A stretch of DNA of 37,122 nt from a virus. Location of the stretch: positions 1-37,122 of IMG/VR virus record IMGVR_UViG_3300047172_000295; one strand, given 5' to 3'. The first letter of the stretch is position 1. Every line of letters begins with the position of its first letter. Under the pieces are notes generated by a model. The model worked only from the letters and a program-made list of their open reading frames with translations, did not search any database and had not been told where the DNA came from. The position numbers were made by a program, and so were the translations under genes. Positions 1-7,601 of this stretch are shown here, one piece after another.

Positions 1-210
1 TCATAATTTATCCAGCGCCTCCCGCGCTTTTTTCTTCACACATTTCGGGCACGTCGGACGATGAGACAAATGCCAGCCTTGGTATTCCAAGAGCGATTGA
101 AAATGTTCCCGGTCGCCGGTCATCGCCACCTCTTCATAACAGATCACGCACCGCACCCGCATCAGCGGGTTGGCTAAATCGGTTTCCTGCGTTTTAGTAA
201 GCGCGCTCAT
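1..210 (-). CDS. Small zinc-ribbon-like protein, early operon
   Basis: This is a 69-residue protein whose stop codon is the first three bases of the window. It has two Cys-x2-Cys pairs, CVIC near residue 23 and CPKC near residue 56, which is the spacing of a small zinc ribbon. The ATG at 210 was chosen because it overlaps the stop of the upstream gene as ATGA; a longer in-frame extension to 288 is low-complexity and Arg-rich. It is the last visible gene of the leftward operon. Function is unknown; such proteins in phage early regions often bind nucleic acid or a host protein, but nothing here shows which. Confidence 0.7.
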   Translation of the reverse strand: MSALTKTQETDLANPLMRVRCVICYEEVAMTGDREHFQSLLEYQGWHLSHRPTCPKCVKKKAREALDKL

Positions 211-629
211 GGTTGAAATTTTTGCAACACGATCGCGCCGCCGCGCCGCCGCAAATCCTTCTGCACCTGCTCGGCGTGGGCTTCGCAATAACGGAAATTA
301 TTCCGGCTGACGAACGCCGCCGGCGCGTTGCAATGCTGCTGCACGCCGTCCAGCTTGACGAAGTATTCGCAGGCGTCCACATCAGCCTCGGCGATGACCG
401 GCGAGGCCACGGCGCGGCCGGGATAATTACTGCCGATCATCGGCCCATATTTGTGCCACATGGCCTCGGCAGATTTACGCCGGCCAACGGTGAACCAGCG
501 GTCGCCGCTGCTGTGAGCAAAGCTCGACATGAAATCTTTCTCCCAATCCGTTAAATTCAAATCGCTCGCGTTCAACGCCACGAGGAACGCGGCGCGCTGG
601 GTATCGGTGATGGTCGCGTCGAAGATCAT
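207..629 (-). CDS. Hypothetical early protein (140 aa)
   Basis: I do not recognise this 140-residue protein. It begins MIFDATIT and its C-terminal third carries three spaced cysteines and a CEAH motif, so metal binding is possible. The ATG at 629 overlaps the stop of the 46-codon gene upstream (ATGA), and its own stop overlaps the next start in the same way; an ATG two codons earlier is the alternative. Trp- and Asp-rich segments in the N-terminal half look like a folded globular protein. It has no signal peptide or membrane segment, so it is probably cytoplasmic. Confidence 0.65.
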   Translation of the reverse strand: MIFDATITDTQRAAFLVALNASDLNLTDWEKDFMSSFAHSSGDRWFTVGRRKSAEAMWHKYGPMIGSNYPGRAVASPVIAEADVDACEYFVKLDGVQQHCNAPAAFVSRNNFRYCEAHAEQVQKDLRRRGGAIVLQKFQP

Positions 630-766
630 GAACACTCTTTCTTCAGCGAGTCATACCGCGCCGCAAACCAATCCTCCGCGCGCTCCAGCGAACAGAGGCA
701 GCAGATCAGTCCGCACAACGCGATCAGGATCAGGCCGGGCGCGTGGATGATTTTTTTGAGCCTCAT
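626..766 (-). CDS. Small membrane protein (46 aa)
   Basis: This short gene encodes MRLKKIIHAPG followed by a hydrophobic Cys-rich segment (about residues 11-27) and a charged tail ending KKECS. It looks like a single-pass inner-membrane protein with a positive N-terminus inside. Support is a purine-rich site (GGAGAA) just before the ATG at 766 and a 4-nt ATGA overlap with the next gene. The same DNA is open in a second frame as the C-terminus of the gene ending at 651; the composition of this 46-residue reading is more protein-like. Function is unknown. Confidence 0.55.
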   Translation of the reverse strand: MRLKKIIHAPGLILIALCGLICCLCSLERAEDWFAARYDSLKKECS

Positions 767-1043
767 ATTTTCTCCGCTCGTAAATCTTGGTGTGCTTGTG
801 GACGACGCATTCGATCAGGCGTTGCTTCTCCATGAAGTCGAGACAGTCCTCGACCTGGTATTCATTCGGCACGAACAGCGGCCAGCGGCGCTGGAGCGCG
901 ATGCTGATCTGTGTGCGTGAGAAGCGGCCTGGCCAGCCGTGAACAATCCGGCGGATCGCGCCCGCGACTCCGCCGAATTGAAACACGAGGACGTGGATCG
1001 CCGCGAGACGGCTGCTTTCGAGTTCCTCCATGACGCGTCGCAA
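651..1043 (-). CDS. Winged-helix-like early protein
   Basis: The open frame gives up to 130 residues. Residues about 25-90 read as helix, helix, then a short wing (RTQISIALQRR, VEDCLDFMEKQRLIE, KIYERRK), which suggests a winged-helix DNA-binding domain; this is inference from pattern. The start is uncertain: TTG at 1043 lies just behind the upstream stop (1045-1047), and ATG at 1031 is the alternative. The last 35-40 residues overlap the 46-codon membrane protein in another frame and look like translated noise, so the functional domain may end near residue 90. An ATG at 1048 opens an Arg/Ser-rich frame that I take as a shadow. Confidence 0.5.
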   Translation of the reverse strand: MRRVMEELESSRLAAIHVLVFQFGGVAGAIRRIVHGWPGRFSRTQISIALQRRWPLFVPNEYQVEDCLDFMEKQRLIECVVHKHTKIYERRKYEAQKNHPRARPDPDRVVRTDLLPLFAGARGGLVCGAV

Positions 1044-1044
1044 C

Positions 1045-1785
1045 TCATTTTGTCTTTGAAGGCGAGTCGCTGATCACGGGCGCTTCGGATAAAAGTTGAA
1101 GCACTTTTTCGGACGCGATTTTGTAAGGGTCAAGCCGGGCAAGCAGGTCAAGCCGGGCAAGCAGGTCAAGCCGGTCAAGCCGGGCAAGCCGGTCAAGCCG
1201 GTCAAGCCGGTCAAGCCGGGCAAGCAGGTCAAGCCGGTCAAGCCGGGCAAATCTTTCAATAAACGGCTGCCTGACGGCATCCCACTCTTCCTTTTTGAAG
1301 GGTTTATCATCCAAAAAAGCAGCGATAAAATTTCCGAAATCCTTGAAGGCGGCTTTGTCTTCTGGCGACTTCCAGATTTTCCAAAAACCGATTTTTTCAT
1401 CAATCAAAGTCCATACAAAAAACCTTGCATTGACCTGGCTCAAATCCGCGCCGACCGGGATCGCGTTCAGAAACCGACCGGGCCACGTCATGGCCGACTT
1501 GGAATCCATCCGCTCAAACAAACCGTCTTCCAGATAAGCGAGAGCAATGGGAATGCCGAGTTCGGTTTCGTAGGCTTGGTGGTTTCCAAAGCCGATATTT
1601 TTTCCGAGGCGCACATTGAGGGAATGGATTGAGCAGCCGACCGCGCAGCCATGGAACTTGTCGCCCTCTTCCATGCCGTAGGTTCCCTTGACGATCTGAT
1701 CCGCTGCGCGATGTTTTTCGATCTCTTCCAGCATCATCGCTTTCAATGCCGGGTCGCCGTTAAACGCTATCATTTTTTTATTCAT
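1045..1785 (-). CDS. Hypothetical protein with Leu-Asp-Arg tandem repeat
   Basis: This is a 246-residue protein of unknown function. Residues 1-170 look globular, with a Cys pair (GCAVGC) near residue 47 and several Trp residues. Residues about 179-219 are a tract of 3-residue units (RLD, RLA, LLA, LLD), encoded by a 9-bp tandem repeat. The tract should be helical and amphipathic and may self-associate. The start is the ATG at 1785, with MIAFNGDP four codons later as an alternative. The globular part resembles conserved hypothetical proteins of phages and bacteria, from memory only. It lies in the leftward early operon between two small proteins. Confidence 0.7.
   Translation of the reverse strand: MNKKMIAFNGDPALKAMMLEEIEKHRAADQIVKGTYGMEEGDKFHGCAVGCSIHSLNVRLGKNIGFGNHQAYETELGIPIALAYLEDGLFERMDSKSAMTWPGRFLNAIPVGADLSQVNARFFVWTLIDEKIGFWKIWKSPEDKAAFKDFGNFIAAFLDDKPFKKEEWDAVRQPFIERFARLDRLDLLARLDRLDRLDRLARLDRLDLLARLDLLARLDPYKIASEKVLQLLSEAPVISDSPSKTK
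1129..1250. repeat. 9-bp tandem repeat inside a gene, 13 full units
   Basis: Thirteen complete 9-bp units run from 1129 to 1245 without interruption, with a partial unit after them. Three unit types occur: GTCAAGCCG, GGCAAGCAG and GGCAAGCCG. Because the unit is three codons, gain or loss of units keeps the gene (246 aa, reverse strand) in frame. Confidence 0.95.
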
Positions 1786-1824
1786 AGTTTTTGTTGATGG
1801 TTGAGGTTGAAAATTATTCTCGTT

Positions 1825-2040
1825 TTAGACGCCGCTCTCCATGCAGTCTGGGCAATAGTCACCGCCGTTGACCCGACCCCAGCCAACCTTCTTGGCATCG
1901 GCGCGGAGCAACCTGGAGTCGTTGCCTTTGATAAAAATTTGTTTAATGGAAAAGCCGTCCAAGGTGGCAAGGTCGGGGAAACAAACGTCGCCATTGCCGT
2001 GCTCATTGTCGCAAAATAAAATGGAACACTTGTTGATCAC
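1825..2040 (-). CDS. Small Cys-rich protein (71 aa)
   Basis: The 71-residue product has Cys at both ends, including CFPD and a closing CPDC motif, typical of a small zinc-binding fold. It starts with GTG at 2040, chosen because GTGA overlaps the stop of the Gam-like gene by four bases. A competing reverse-strand frame (1782-2006) has shadow-like composition. There is a gap of about 40 nt to the next gene, with no obvious site in it. Function unknown; position next to Gam suggests an early accessory role. Confidence 0.65.
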   Translation of the reverse strand: MINKCSILFCDNEHGNGDVCFPDLATLDGFSIKQIFIKGNDSRLLRADAKKVGWGRVNGGDYCPDCMESGV

Positions 2041-2600
2041 GACTGCACCTCCACTTCCACCGCGTCTTTGAGCAGCGCGGCCACGGCCTTCTCGATCTCG
2101 CTGTCGGTCGGTTTAATCACCACCACGTCGCCGGTGGATTCCACGCGGCAGCCGAGTTTCTTTAGCTCCGCGCCGTCCAAATCTTCCAGCGCCTTGGCGA
2201 TCGGTTTCTTCGTCGTCTTGATGAGCAGATCCGCCTGCGGCTTGGTGAACAGTTTCTCGATGCGCTCGACCACGGCGGCGTCATCGTCCCAATCAATGCC
2301 GCCGCTGCCCTTGCGGAAGCCGACCTTGACGCCGTGGAAAATCTGCGTCTTGGGTTTGTCGAACAGCGCGGGCGCGCCGGCGATGGCCGTGTGCAGCGTG
2401 AGCTTGGCGGCGGCCGCATCCGCCACGGCGGCGCGGAGGCGTGGCAGAAATTTTTTGAGCAGCGCGGCCTGCTCGGCTTGCAGATCGGACATCACGCTCA
2501 CGAGCCGGTCATGCTTGGTGGCGAAGGCTTGGGTGAGCAGTTCAATGTCCGTGAGGTTGGTGGTGGCGCGGCCACCGGCGTTTTCAGTTGTGCTGATCAT
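2037..2600 (-). CDS. gam: Gam-like host-nuclease inhibitor
   Basis: The 187-residue protein has the layout of the Mu Gam family: an N-terminal coiled coil (about 15-85), then a segment around FHGVKVGFRKGSGGIDW (about 105-120) where Gam has its glycine/tryptophan strand, then a helix and a closing strand VVVIKP. Family knowledge: Mu Gam binds double-stranded DNA ends and blocks host exonucleases, and it is related to Ku. Length fits the family. The ATG at 2600 follows a short A/T-rich gap; the stop is coupled (GTGA) to the next gene. The match is by pattern, not by search. Confidence 0.72.
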   Translation of the reverse strand: MISTTENAGGRATTNLTDIELLTQAFATKHDRLVSVMSDLQAEQAALLKKFLPRLRAAVADAAAAKLTLHTAIAGAPALFDKPKTQIFHGVKVGFRKGSGGIDWDDDAAVVERIEKLFTKPQADLLIKTTKKPIAKALEDLDGAELKKLGCRVESTGDVVVIKPTDSEIEKAVAALLKDAVEVEVQS

Positions 2601-2626
2601 AATTTTATTATTTGGCGGGTTGATGG

Positions 2627-2884
2627 TTAAGCGAGCGGGGTAAAAACTGCGTCGAGAATTTTCTGACGAGCTGGCGATTTTTCACTGATGCGTTCCTTGC
2701 CGAATGATCCTTCGAGTCCGGGAACGATGTTGAACTCTGATTGGCATTTTTCATTCGCGCACTGGATGTTGACGTTCATGCCGCCGTGCGGTCCTTCGAG
2801 AAAACGCGGTGAGCCGCAGTCGGGACAGATGCCGGAGTCGAGGTGCATGACTTCGGCGGGGGTGAGCTTGGGATAATCTTTCAT
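2627..2884 (-). CDS. Zinc-ribbon protein (85 aa)
   Basis: The start at 2884 (MKDYPKLT) gives 85 residues with CPDCG near residue 20 and CANEKC near residue 42, a clear zinc-ribbon pattern. An upstream extension to 2950 is Arg-rich noise. The ATG overlaps the stop of the 42-codon membrane protein gene (ATGA). The C-terminus is basic and Ser/Lys-rich. It is part of the early operon; similar ribbons bind nucleic acids or proteins, and no more can be said here. Confidence 0.72.
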   Translation of the reverse strand: MKDYPKLTPAEVMHLDSGICPDCGSPRFLEGPHGGMNVNIQCANEKCQSEFNIVPGLEGSFGKERISEKSPARQKILDAVFTPLA

Positions 2885-3009
2885 AAAAAAATCAGGGCGA
2901 CGACGAGCGCGGCGGCGCAGATGAGGATGCACGCGGCGTCGAACGCCCATTGCTTGCGCGTGCCCAGGTCGCGCAGGTTGCCGATGGGATGGGGGAAAAT
3001 GGATTTCAC
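2881..3009 (-). CDS. Small membrane protein (42 aa)
   Basis: This gene starts with GTG at 3009, which overlaps the upstream stop as GTGA, and stops as ATGA over the next gene. It encodes a soluble stretch (KSIFPHPIGNLRDLGTRK) and then a single strongly hydrophobic helix from about residue 25 to the C-terminus. That is a tail-anchored small membrane protein. Both four-base overlaps and the good hydrophobic helix support it, though it is short. Function unknown. Confidence 0.6.
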   Translation of the reverse strand: MKSIFPHPIGNLRDLGTRKQWAFDAACILICAAALVVALIFL

Positions 3010-3290
3010 GATTTCACCTCCGGTTTGGCGAGCGTCAAATCTTCGAGGCCGCGCAGGCAGACGGCGATGACTTGCAAGAGTTCGGACTGGATGGCCTCGA
3101 CGCGGACGCGCTTGCGATACGCCTCGACCTTGACCTCGGTGAATTCCTCGTCGAGCACGCCGACGAGATGGTTGTAATCCGCCAGCGGCTGGGGATGTTT
3201 CGCGCGCGCCTCGGCTAGTGCGGCCTTGGCGGCGGTGAGCAGGAAATCCGTGGTGCCGACCTGCGGCGCGATTTTGGAAAGGCGGCTCAT
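3006..3290 (-). CDS. Hypothetical early protein (94 aa)
   Basis: The ATG at 3290 (MSRLSKIAP) overlaps the upstream stop as ATGA; the longer frame to 3392 adds only Arg-rich shadow. The product is mainly helical: a basic N-terminus, an Ala-rich helix (about 18-32) and a long helical segment with valine and leucine spacing (about 45-85). No recognised motif. It is probably a small cytoplasmic protein; a DNA-binding role would be a guess. Confidence 0.65.
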   Translation of the reverse strand: MSRLSKIAPQVGTTDFLLTAAKAALAEARAKHPQPLADYNHLVGVLDEEFTEVKVEAYRKRVRVEAIQSELLQVIAVCLRGLEDLTLAKPEVKS

Positions 3291-3511
3291 TTCGCCCTCC
3301 GTTCCTTGATGGCCAGGCACGCGGCGCAGTTGACTGGCCCGATGTCTGATTGCCAGGCGGGGGCGGATTTGGCCATGTGACCACCGCCGCACAGCGGCGT
3401 GCCGTCCGCGCGCACGGCGTGAACTTTGTGATGTTTAGTTTTGCAGACGCCTCGCGCCGGCATCAGCAACAACTGCCGGGCCGTGGGTGAAATGGCTTCG
3501 AGTAGAGTCAT
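3287..3511 (-). CDS. Small Cys-containing protein (74 aa)
   Basis: The 74-residue protein holds Cys residues at about 23, 41, 62 and 65 (CAAC) and several His residues, so it may bind zinc. The ATG at 3511 overlaps the stop of the 56-codon gene upstream, and its own stop overlaps the next start. No family is recognised. It belongs to the microgene run between MuB and Gam. Confidence 0.65.
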   Translation of the reverse strand: MTLLEAISPTARQLLLMPARGVCKTKHHKVHAVRADGTPLCGGGHMAKSAPAWQSDIGPVNCAACLAIKERRAK

Positions 3512-3678
3512 GACGGCCTCCCGTCGAGTTCAAGACTGACGATTTTCTCGCAGGCTTCATTTTTCACGCCAACGAAGTCGGCGGTTTTATCGTCGCATTC
3601 CGGGATGACCAGCAAGGCTTGCACCGTGAAATGTCCCGGCCATTTTTGCAGGTCGGCGATTAACTCTTCGACGGTCAT
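3508..3678 (-). CDS. Microgene (56 aa)
   Basis: A 56-codon gene begins with ATG at 3678 behind a GGGAGG site seven bases upstream and stops as ATGA over the next start. The product (MTVEELIADLQKWPG at the start) resembles the opening of many small phage proteins that begin with a helix and then a strand, LLVIPECDD. The pattern 'EELIxxLQKWPxxxxV' is common in conserved hypothetical proteins, from memory. Function unknown. Confidence 0.65.
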   Translation of the reverse strand: MTVEELIADLQKWPGHFTVQALLVIPECDDKTADFVGVKNEACEKIVSLELDGRPS

Positions 3679-3905
3679 AACGCCTCCCGGATCTCGCGCC
3701 CGGCGGCGCGGTGTTCGCGGCGGCGCGAGAATTTCTTCTCCGCTTTGCCAGGCGAATTCCCGCCGTGGTCGGAGATGTATTTCATCCGCAGCGCGCAGGC
3801 GGCGGCGTCGTTGTGGGTTTTGCGTTTCGCCACGCGCGTGCCGTTTTCCAAAACGAAGAAGGCGTGCTCGGTGTGCTCCACCGAAAAAGTTTTTGTATCG
3901 CTCAT
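3675..3905 (-). CDS. Small basic protein (76 aa)
   Basis: The 76-residue product starts at ATG 3905 and stops as ATGA over the next gene. The first half alternates strand-like residues (AFFVLENGTRVAKR); the second half is strongly basic. It is the first of the microgene run downstream of the MuB-like gene, separated from it by about 35 nt. No family recognised. Confidence 0.6.
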   Translation of the reverse strand: MSDTKTFSVEHTEHAFFVLENGTRVAKRKTHNDAAACALRMKYISDHGGNSPGKAEKKFSRRREHRAAGREIREAL

Positions 3906-3940
3906 AATTAAGTCACGTTAACTACGGTTTAGGCGGGGGG

Positions 3941-4888
3941 TTAATTGAGCTGCCAGTCGCGCAGCAGCTTCGTGTGCGCGGAGCGGACGGCTTGGGTGTG
4001 GGTGATGGGTTTCTTCGCGCCGCTGCGGATCTCCTCCGCCAGCTTGAACTGTTTATACACGGCGCGGTAACAGCCCTCGTGCGAGACGATCTGCTCGCCG
4101 AGATCGCAGATGGTTTCGATCTCACCATTGAGTTCCGGCATCAGCGAGGTCGCCAGGTGCGTGATGAGGACGCGCTCGTTCGCCGGCTTGATCTCGTTCC
4201 AGAGCTGGATGCGGCTGAAGCGTTGCGTGTCGGACATGAGCAGCTCGTGCAGCGCGTGCGTGCCGACCAGCGCGATGGGGATGAGCGTGGCTTCCCAAAA
4301 ATCCACGACCCATTGCAGCGCGGCCTTGGTGAGCTTGTGCGCGTCGCCGATGATGAGCAGCCGGTCGCTGCCGGTGAGCTTGGTGACGAGAAACTCCGCA
4401 TACTTGGTCTGCTTGTCCCAGCCGGCGGAACCGACCGCCTTGAACAGCGCGCCTTCGAGCGATTTCTTGTCGCAGTTCCACGCGCGCACTTGGAAGTGGA
4501 TGGCCGTGGGATTTTCCTTGAGATACAACTCCTCGCCGCGCGTCTTGCCGCCGCCGCTCGGCAGCACGATGCAGCCGATCTCGTTCATCTTGCGCAAAAT
4601 TTCTAGCGCGCTGGCAATGGCCTTGGTCTCGTCGGTGGCGATGGTCTCCACGCCGCTGGCCTTGCGCCGCGCCTGGTTGCGGAAAAAATCCTCCAGCTTG
4701 CGCTCGAACATGGCGAGGTCGCCGTTGAATTCCTTGCCGCTGCAATACTGGCTGACGTAGCTGGAGTTGACGCCGAGCGCCTTCGCCATCTTGTTGTTGC
4801 TGAAGTTATCCTTGAGCGGCCCGGCTCGCAGTTCGAGCAGGCGCTGGCGCAAGGCCTCGTTAAACTTTACAGGTGTCGCGTTTTCCAT
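3941..4888 (-). CDS. B: MuB-like transposition ATPase
   Basis: The 315-residue protein matches the Mu B layout: an N-terminal helix-turn-helix (about 28-48, KMAKALGVNSSYVSQY), then an AAA+ ATPase core with Walker A LPSGGGKT (about 109-116) and Walker B LLIIGDAH (Asp182). Family knowledge: B binds DNA with ATP, selects target DNA and activates the A transposase. The start at 4888 is preceded by a strong GGAGGAAAA site; the open frame upstream to 5107 is noise and overlaps the neighbouring gene. Its Walker A has the compact SGGGKT form. It is encoded two genes after A, with a small winged-helix-like gene between. Confidence 0.9.
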   Translation of the reverse strand: MENATPVKFNEALRQRLLELRAGPLKDNFSNNKMAKALGVNSSYVSQYCSGKEFNGDLAMFERKLEDFFRNQARRKASGVETIATDETKAIASALEILRKMNEIGCIVLPSGGGKTRGEELYLKENPTAIHFQVRAWNCDKKSLEGALFKAVGSAGWDKQTKYAEFLVTKLTGSDRLLIIGDAHKLTKAALQWVVDFWEATLIPIALVGTHALHELLMSDTQRFSRIQLWNEIKPANERVLITHLATSLMPELNGEIETICDLGEQIVSHEGCYRAVYKQFKLAEEIRSGAKKPITHTQAVRSAHTKLLRDWQLN

Positions 4889-4919
4889 TTTTCCTCCGGT
4901 GTGTTTTTGGTTGTGGTTT

Positions 4920-5351
4920 TCAGACGTAACTAACTTGCCGGGGCAGCTCCATCCCCAGCTCCATCTGCGGCGCGGCGTCGGCCGTGTTCCGCCGCAGAAA
5001 ACTTTCCGCGATCGCGCGGGTGACGAGTTTGTATTTGTCCACGGGCCGCGTCTTGGCGTCGCCGCGCTTTGACTTCTCGCTGTCGGCGTAAAATTTGTCG
5101 CCGACAAAAATCCCGACCGGCTGGATGACGTGCGCGTTTTTCAGTTTGGTGATGACGCTGCCGGGCACGCCCGGCCCGATGTGCCGGCCATTCACGATGC
5201 GCTCGGCGTCGGTCACGCAGTCCGTCGTGAAATAATCGTTGCCCGCGTTCAGCCGGCGCAGCGCGTGGGTGATGAGCGCGATGGCGAACGCCTTCATCTC
5301 GACATCCTTCCAGATGTCTTGCTGATCCACGGCTGGTGCGGGTGCGGGCAT
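4920..5351 (-). CDS. Winged-helix-like protein between A and B
   Basis: This 143-residue protein lies three bases after the transposase stop and 31 bases before the B start. Its middle reads as a winged-helix domain: helices at about 20-35 and 45-55, a PGVPGSVITKLKNAHVIQPVG stretch (recognition helix then wing), and then basic residues. Family knowledge: small winged-helix proteins of this pattern are common in phage replication modules. I infer DNA binding linked to transposition, but Mu itself has no gene between A and B, so the role is open. Confidence 0.65.
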   Translation of the reverse strand: MPAPAPAVDQQDIWKDVEMKAFAIALITHALRRLNAGNDYFTTDCVTDAERIVNGRHIGPGVPGSVITKLKNAHVIQPVGIFVGDKFYADSEKSKRGDAKTRPVDKYKLVTRAIAESFLRRNTADAAPQMELGMELPRQVSYV

Positions 5352-5354
5352 AAA

Positions 5355-7601
5355 TCAGAGTTCCAAGGCCTCGTTGGCGATGCGCTGGTCCTCGTCGCGG
5401 GCGCGCGTGCGTTTTTGGGTTTCTTTTTTCTGCGACTTGACGGAAAGCAATCCGCTGGCGACGGGCGTGCTATCAATTGTTCCCAGCGCATCCGGCACGT
5501 CGGCGGTGACTGTGAATTGTTCGAGCGCGGCATTGTGCTCGCGCATGGCGGCGAGGCTGGCGATCTCCGGCGCGGCCAGTTCGGTCGCGGTAGCCGTGGC
5601 GGCGGCGCGGGCGGCGTGGGTGTAACGCATGGCCTCGGCGAGCGCCGCGTGGTCGAGATACTCGGTGCGGCCGCGCAGATACCAGGTGCCGTAAAAACGT
5701 CCGTCGCCGGAAGTGACGTGCAGGAACTGCGGATCGTCCGGCGAGAAATAGCACAGGCACTTGGTGTCCGGCGCCAGCGCGAGGCCGGGCGGACATTTGT
5801 AGGTGAGCAATTTTTCCTCGTGCGTCAGCTTGATCTCGCCGCTGACCTCGACGAGGCGCTGGCGGACGGTGTGTTCGAGAAAGGTTTTGATGATGTCCGG
5901 CGAGCAGCGATCCCACTTGGCCACGGACTTGATCAAGCGCATGGCGCGTTCGACGGGCATCTCTTTGCGCTTGCGCAGCGGCAGCGCGGAATGATCCGCC
6001 ACGTCCGCGACGTTTTTCCAAGCGCCATCCACAAAGACTTCGAGCACGTCGGCAAAATCTTCGAGCGCGTGTTCCTTGCGGAAATTCTGCTCGACGCAAA
6101 ATTGCTTGAAGAGGTCGCGCGCGATCGCCGGCGTCGGCAACGGATACTTCACCTGCTCGCGCAAGTGCGGCGGCAGCGACTGTGCGTTGAGATAAATCTC
6201 CCGCGCCTCGGCCACGCGCGCATTCAGTTCCGCCGGGCGAATGTCCCAGCGGTTGCCGGTCTGCCCGCCGATCCAACTGCCCTGCGTGTGGAACAAACGG
6301 TTGTGCGATTCGTGACTCGCCTTGCCGCGCGAATTGCCCTTTTTCTTTTCCGCATAACCGCGCACGGACTTGTCGCCGATCATCGAGGTGTAATGGACCT
6401 TGATGCGGTTGTCGAACAGCTCGCCGAGCGCCAGCTTGACGGCCTCGGCGAGCGTCGCGGTGCCCCGTTCAACAACCCAATGCACGGTGTAACCGACCGG
6501 CAACGGGTAAGTCTGCAAAAGATAACCGGCCAGCTCCTTCATCTGCTGCGCGCCCAGGTGCGTGGCCTTGCCGTCCTCGCGCACCGTGGCCGGCAGCATC
6601 ACGAAGCCGAGCACCATCGCCGTGGCCTCGTCGCGCGCTACGAGCACCCACATCTCCTCGGCCTGACCGGTCGCGGTGTTGAACACGAGCCAGTCGGTGC
6701 GCACATCATCGAAGGTGATTTTTTCGAGGAACCGCAAATTTTTCCGCGTGCCGAGCACCTGCGGCAAGTGCTGCATGGCCGCGCTGGTGGAATCGTGCAG
6801 CAATGCGCGCGTGGCGGCGGTGAAGCGGGCGCGTTTTTTGATCTGCGTGAGAATGTTCGAGTAGCTCCAGCCGGTCGGGAAATTTTCGCGGTCACGTTTC
6901 GCCCAAATTTTTTCGTAGCCGGCCACGATCTCTTCGTCGCCGTTTTCGTTGCGGCCGGTCTGCCACTGGCGCTTGATGGAAAACAAAGCCTGGCGTTTGC
7001 CATCGGCGCGCTTGAACTGGCCGAACCGCTGCTCGCACAAAACGAGAAACGCCTCCGGCAATCCCTGCGGCTGGCCGGCCTGCCACAACGGCCCGGCCTT
7101 GGCGCGGTTCACGAGCGCGACCCAATCTTTTGAGGTGAACCACAGATCGAATTTCGCGCGGAAGGTTTTCAGCTTCCAACTCCATTTGGAGAAGATGCGC
7201 AACGCCGCGCCGCACGCGGCCTGCACGGAAAGTTTTTTCACGACCAGGCTGCGGACAAATTCGCACGCACGCACGAGCGCCTTGACCTCGGCCTGCACTT
7301 TGGCCGGCAGCGTGATGAGCAGCGGTTCCTCGCCGACAAAACTCGGCTGCGCGGTGCGCGTGCGCAGATACGCCGGCACGTCGGCGACGGGCTGCACCGG
7401 CTGCGCGTCCAGCGCGGTGATGACCAGGCCGCTGCCATGTGGAACAATTGAATCATCCGGCGACGCGACCTTTATCAGGCTTTGCGCAAGTGCCTTGTTC
7501 GGGGACTGACTAACGACTTGCGCCGGTTCGCCACTTTCGCCCCTGCCGTTGTCTTGCGCTTCGGCGTGCGCCGGATGAAAACTAGAAAAGTCGGAGATCA
7601 T
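5355..7601 (-). CDS. A: MuA-like DDE transposase
   Basis: The 748-residue protein is the strand-transfer enzyme that replicates the phage by transposition. The catalytic RNase H-fold core is visible: Asp298/Asp299 in TFDDVRTD, Glu378 in WVVERGTATL, and Glu431 in GKASHESHNRL. The spacing (about 80 and 53) matches MuA, where the residues are D269, D336 and E392. The second acidic residue is therefore Glu instead of Asp, in the place of the usual DNGT-type motif. The ATG at 7601 is coupled to the upstream gene (ATGA); the 83-residue extension to 7850 is noise. The N-terminal part is shorter than in MuA and shows no clear end-binding domain. Confidence 0.9.
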   Translation of the reverse strand: MISDFSSFHPAHAEAQDNGRGESGEPAQVVSQSPNKALAQSLIKVASPDDSIVPHGSGLVITALDAQPVQPVADVPAYLRTRTAQPSFVGEEPLLITLPAKVQAEVKALVRACEFVRSLVVKKLSVQAACGAALRIFSKWSWKLKTFRAKFDLWFTSKDWVALVNRAKAGPLWQAGQPQGLPEAFLVLCEQRFGQFKRADGKRQALFSIKRQWQTGRNENGDEEIVAGYEKIWAKRDRENFPTGWSYSNILTQIKKRARFTAATRALLHDSTSAAMQHLPQVLGTRKNLRFLEKITFDDVRTDWLVFNTATGQAEEMWVLVARDEATAMVLGFVMLPATVREDGKATHLGAQQMKELAGYLLQTYPLPVGYTVHWVVERGTATLAEAVKLALGELFDNRIKVHYTSMIGDKSVRGYAEKKKGNSRGKASHESHNRLFHTQGSWIGGQTGNRWDIRPAELNARVAEAREIYLNAQSLPPHLREQVKYPLPTPAIARDLFKQFCVEQNFRKEHALEDFADVLEVFVDGAWKNVADVADHSALPLRKRKEMPVERAMRLIKSVAKWDRCSPDIIKTFLEHTVRQRLVEVSGEIKLTHEEKLLTYKCPPGLALAPDTKCLCYFSPDDPQFLHVTSGDGRFYGTWYLRGRTEYLDHAALAEAMRYTHAARAAATATATELAAPEIASLAAMREHNAALEQFTVTADVPDALGTIDSTPVASGLLSVKSQKKETQKRTRARDEDQRIANEALEL

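Noticed and set aside
1096-1632. Forward-strand frame with a KPGKQVKP-type repeat, collagen-like at first look
   Set aside because: It is the reverse reading of the 9-bp repeat; the reverse frame has the better globular protein and operon context.
5130-7133. Long forward-strand frame of 667 codons
   Set aside because: It is antisense to the transposase, Arg/Ala-rich, with no motif; long shadow frames are normal at this GC.
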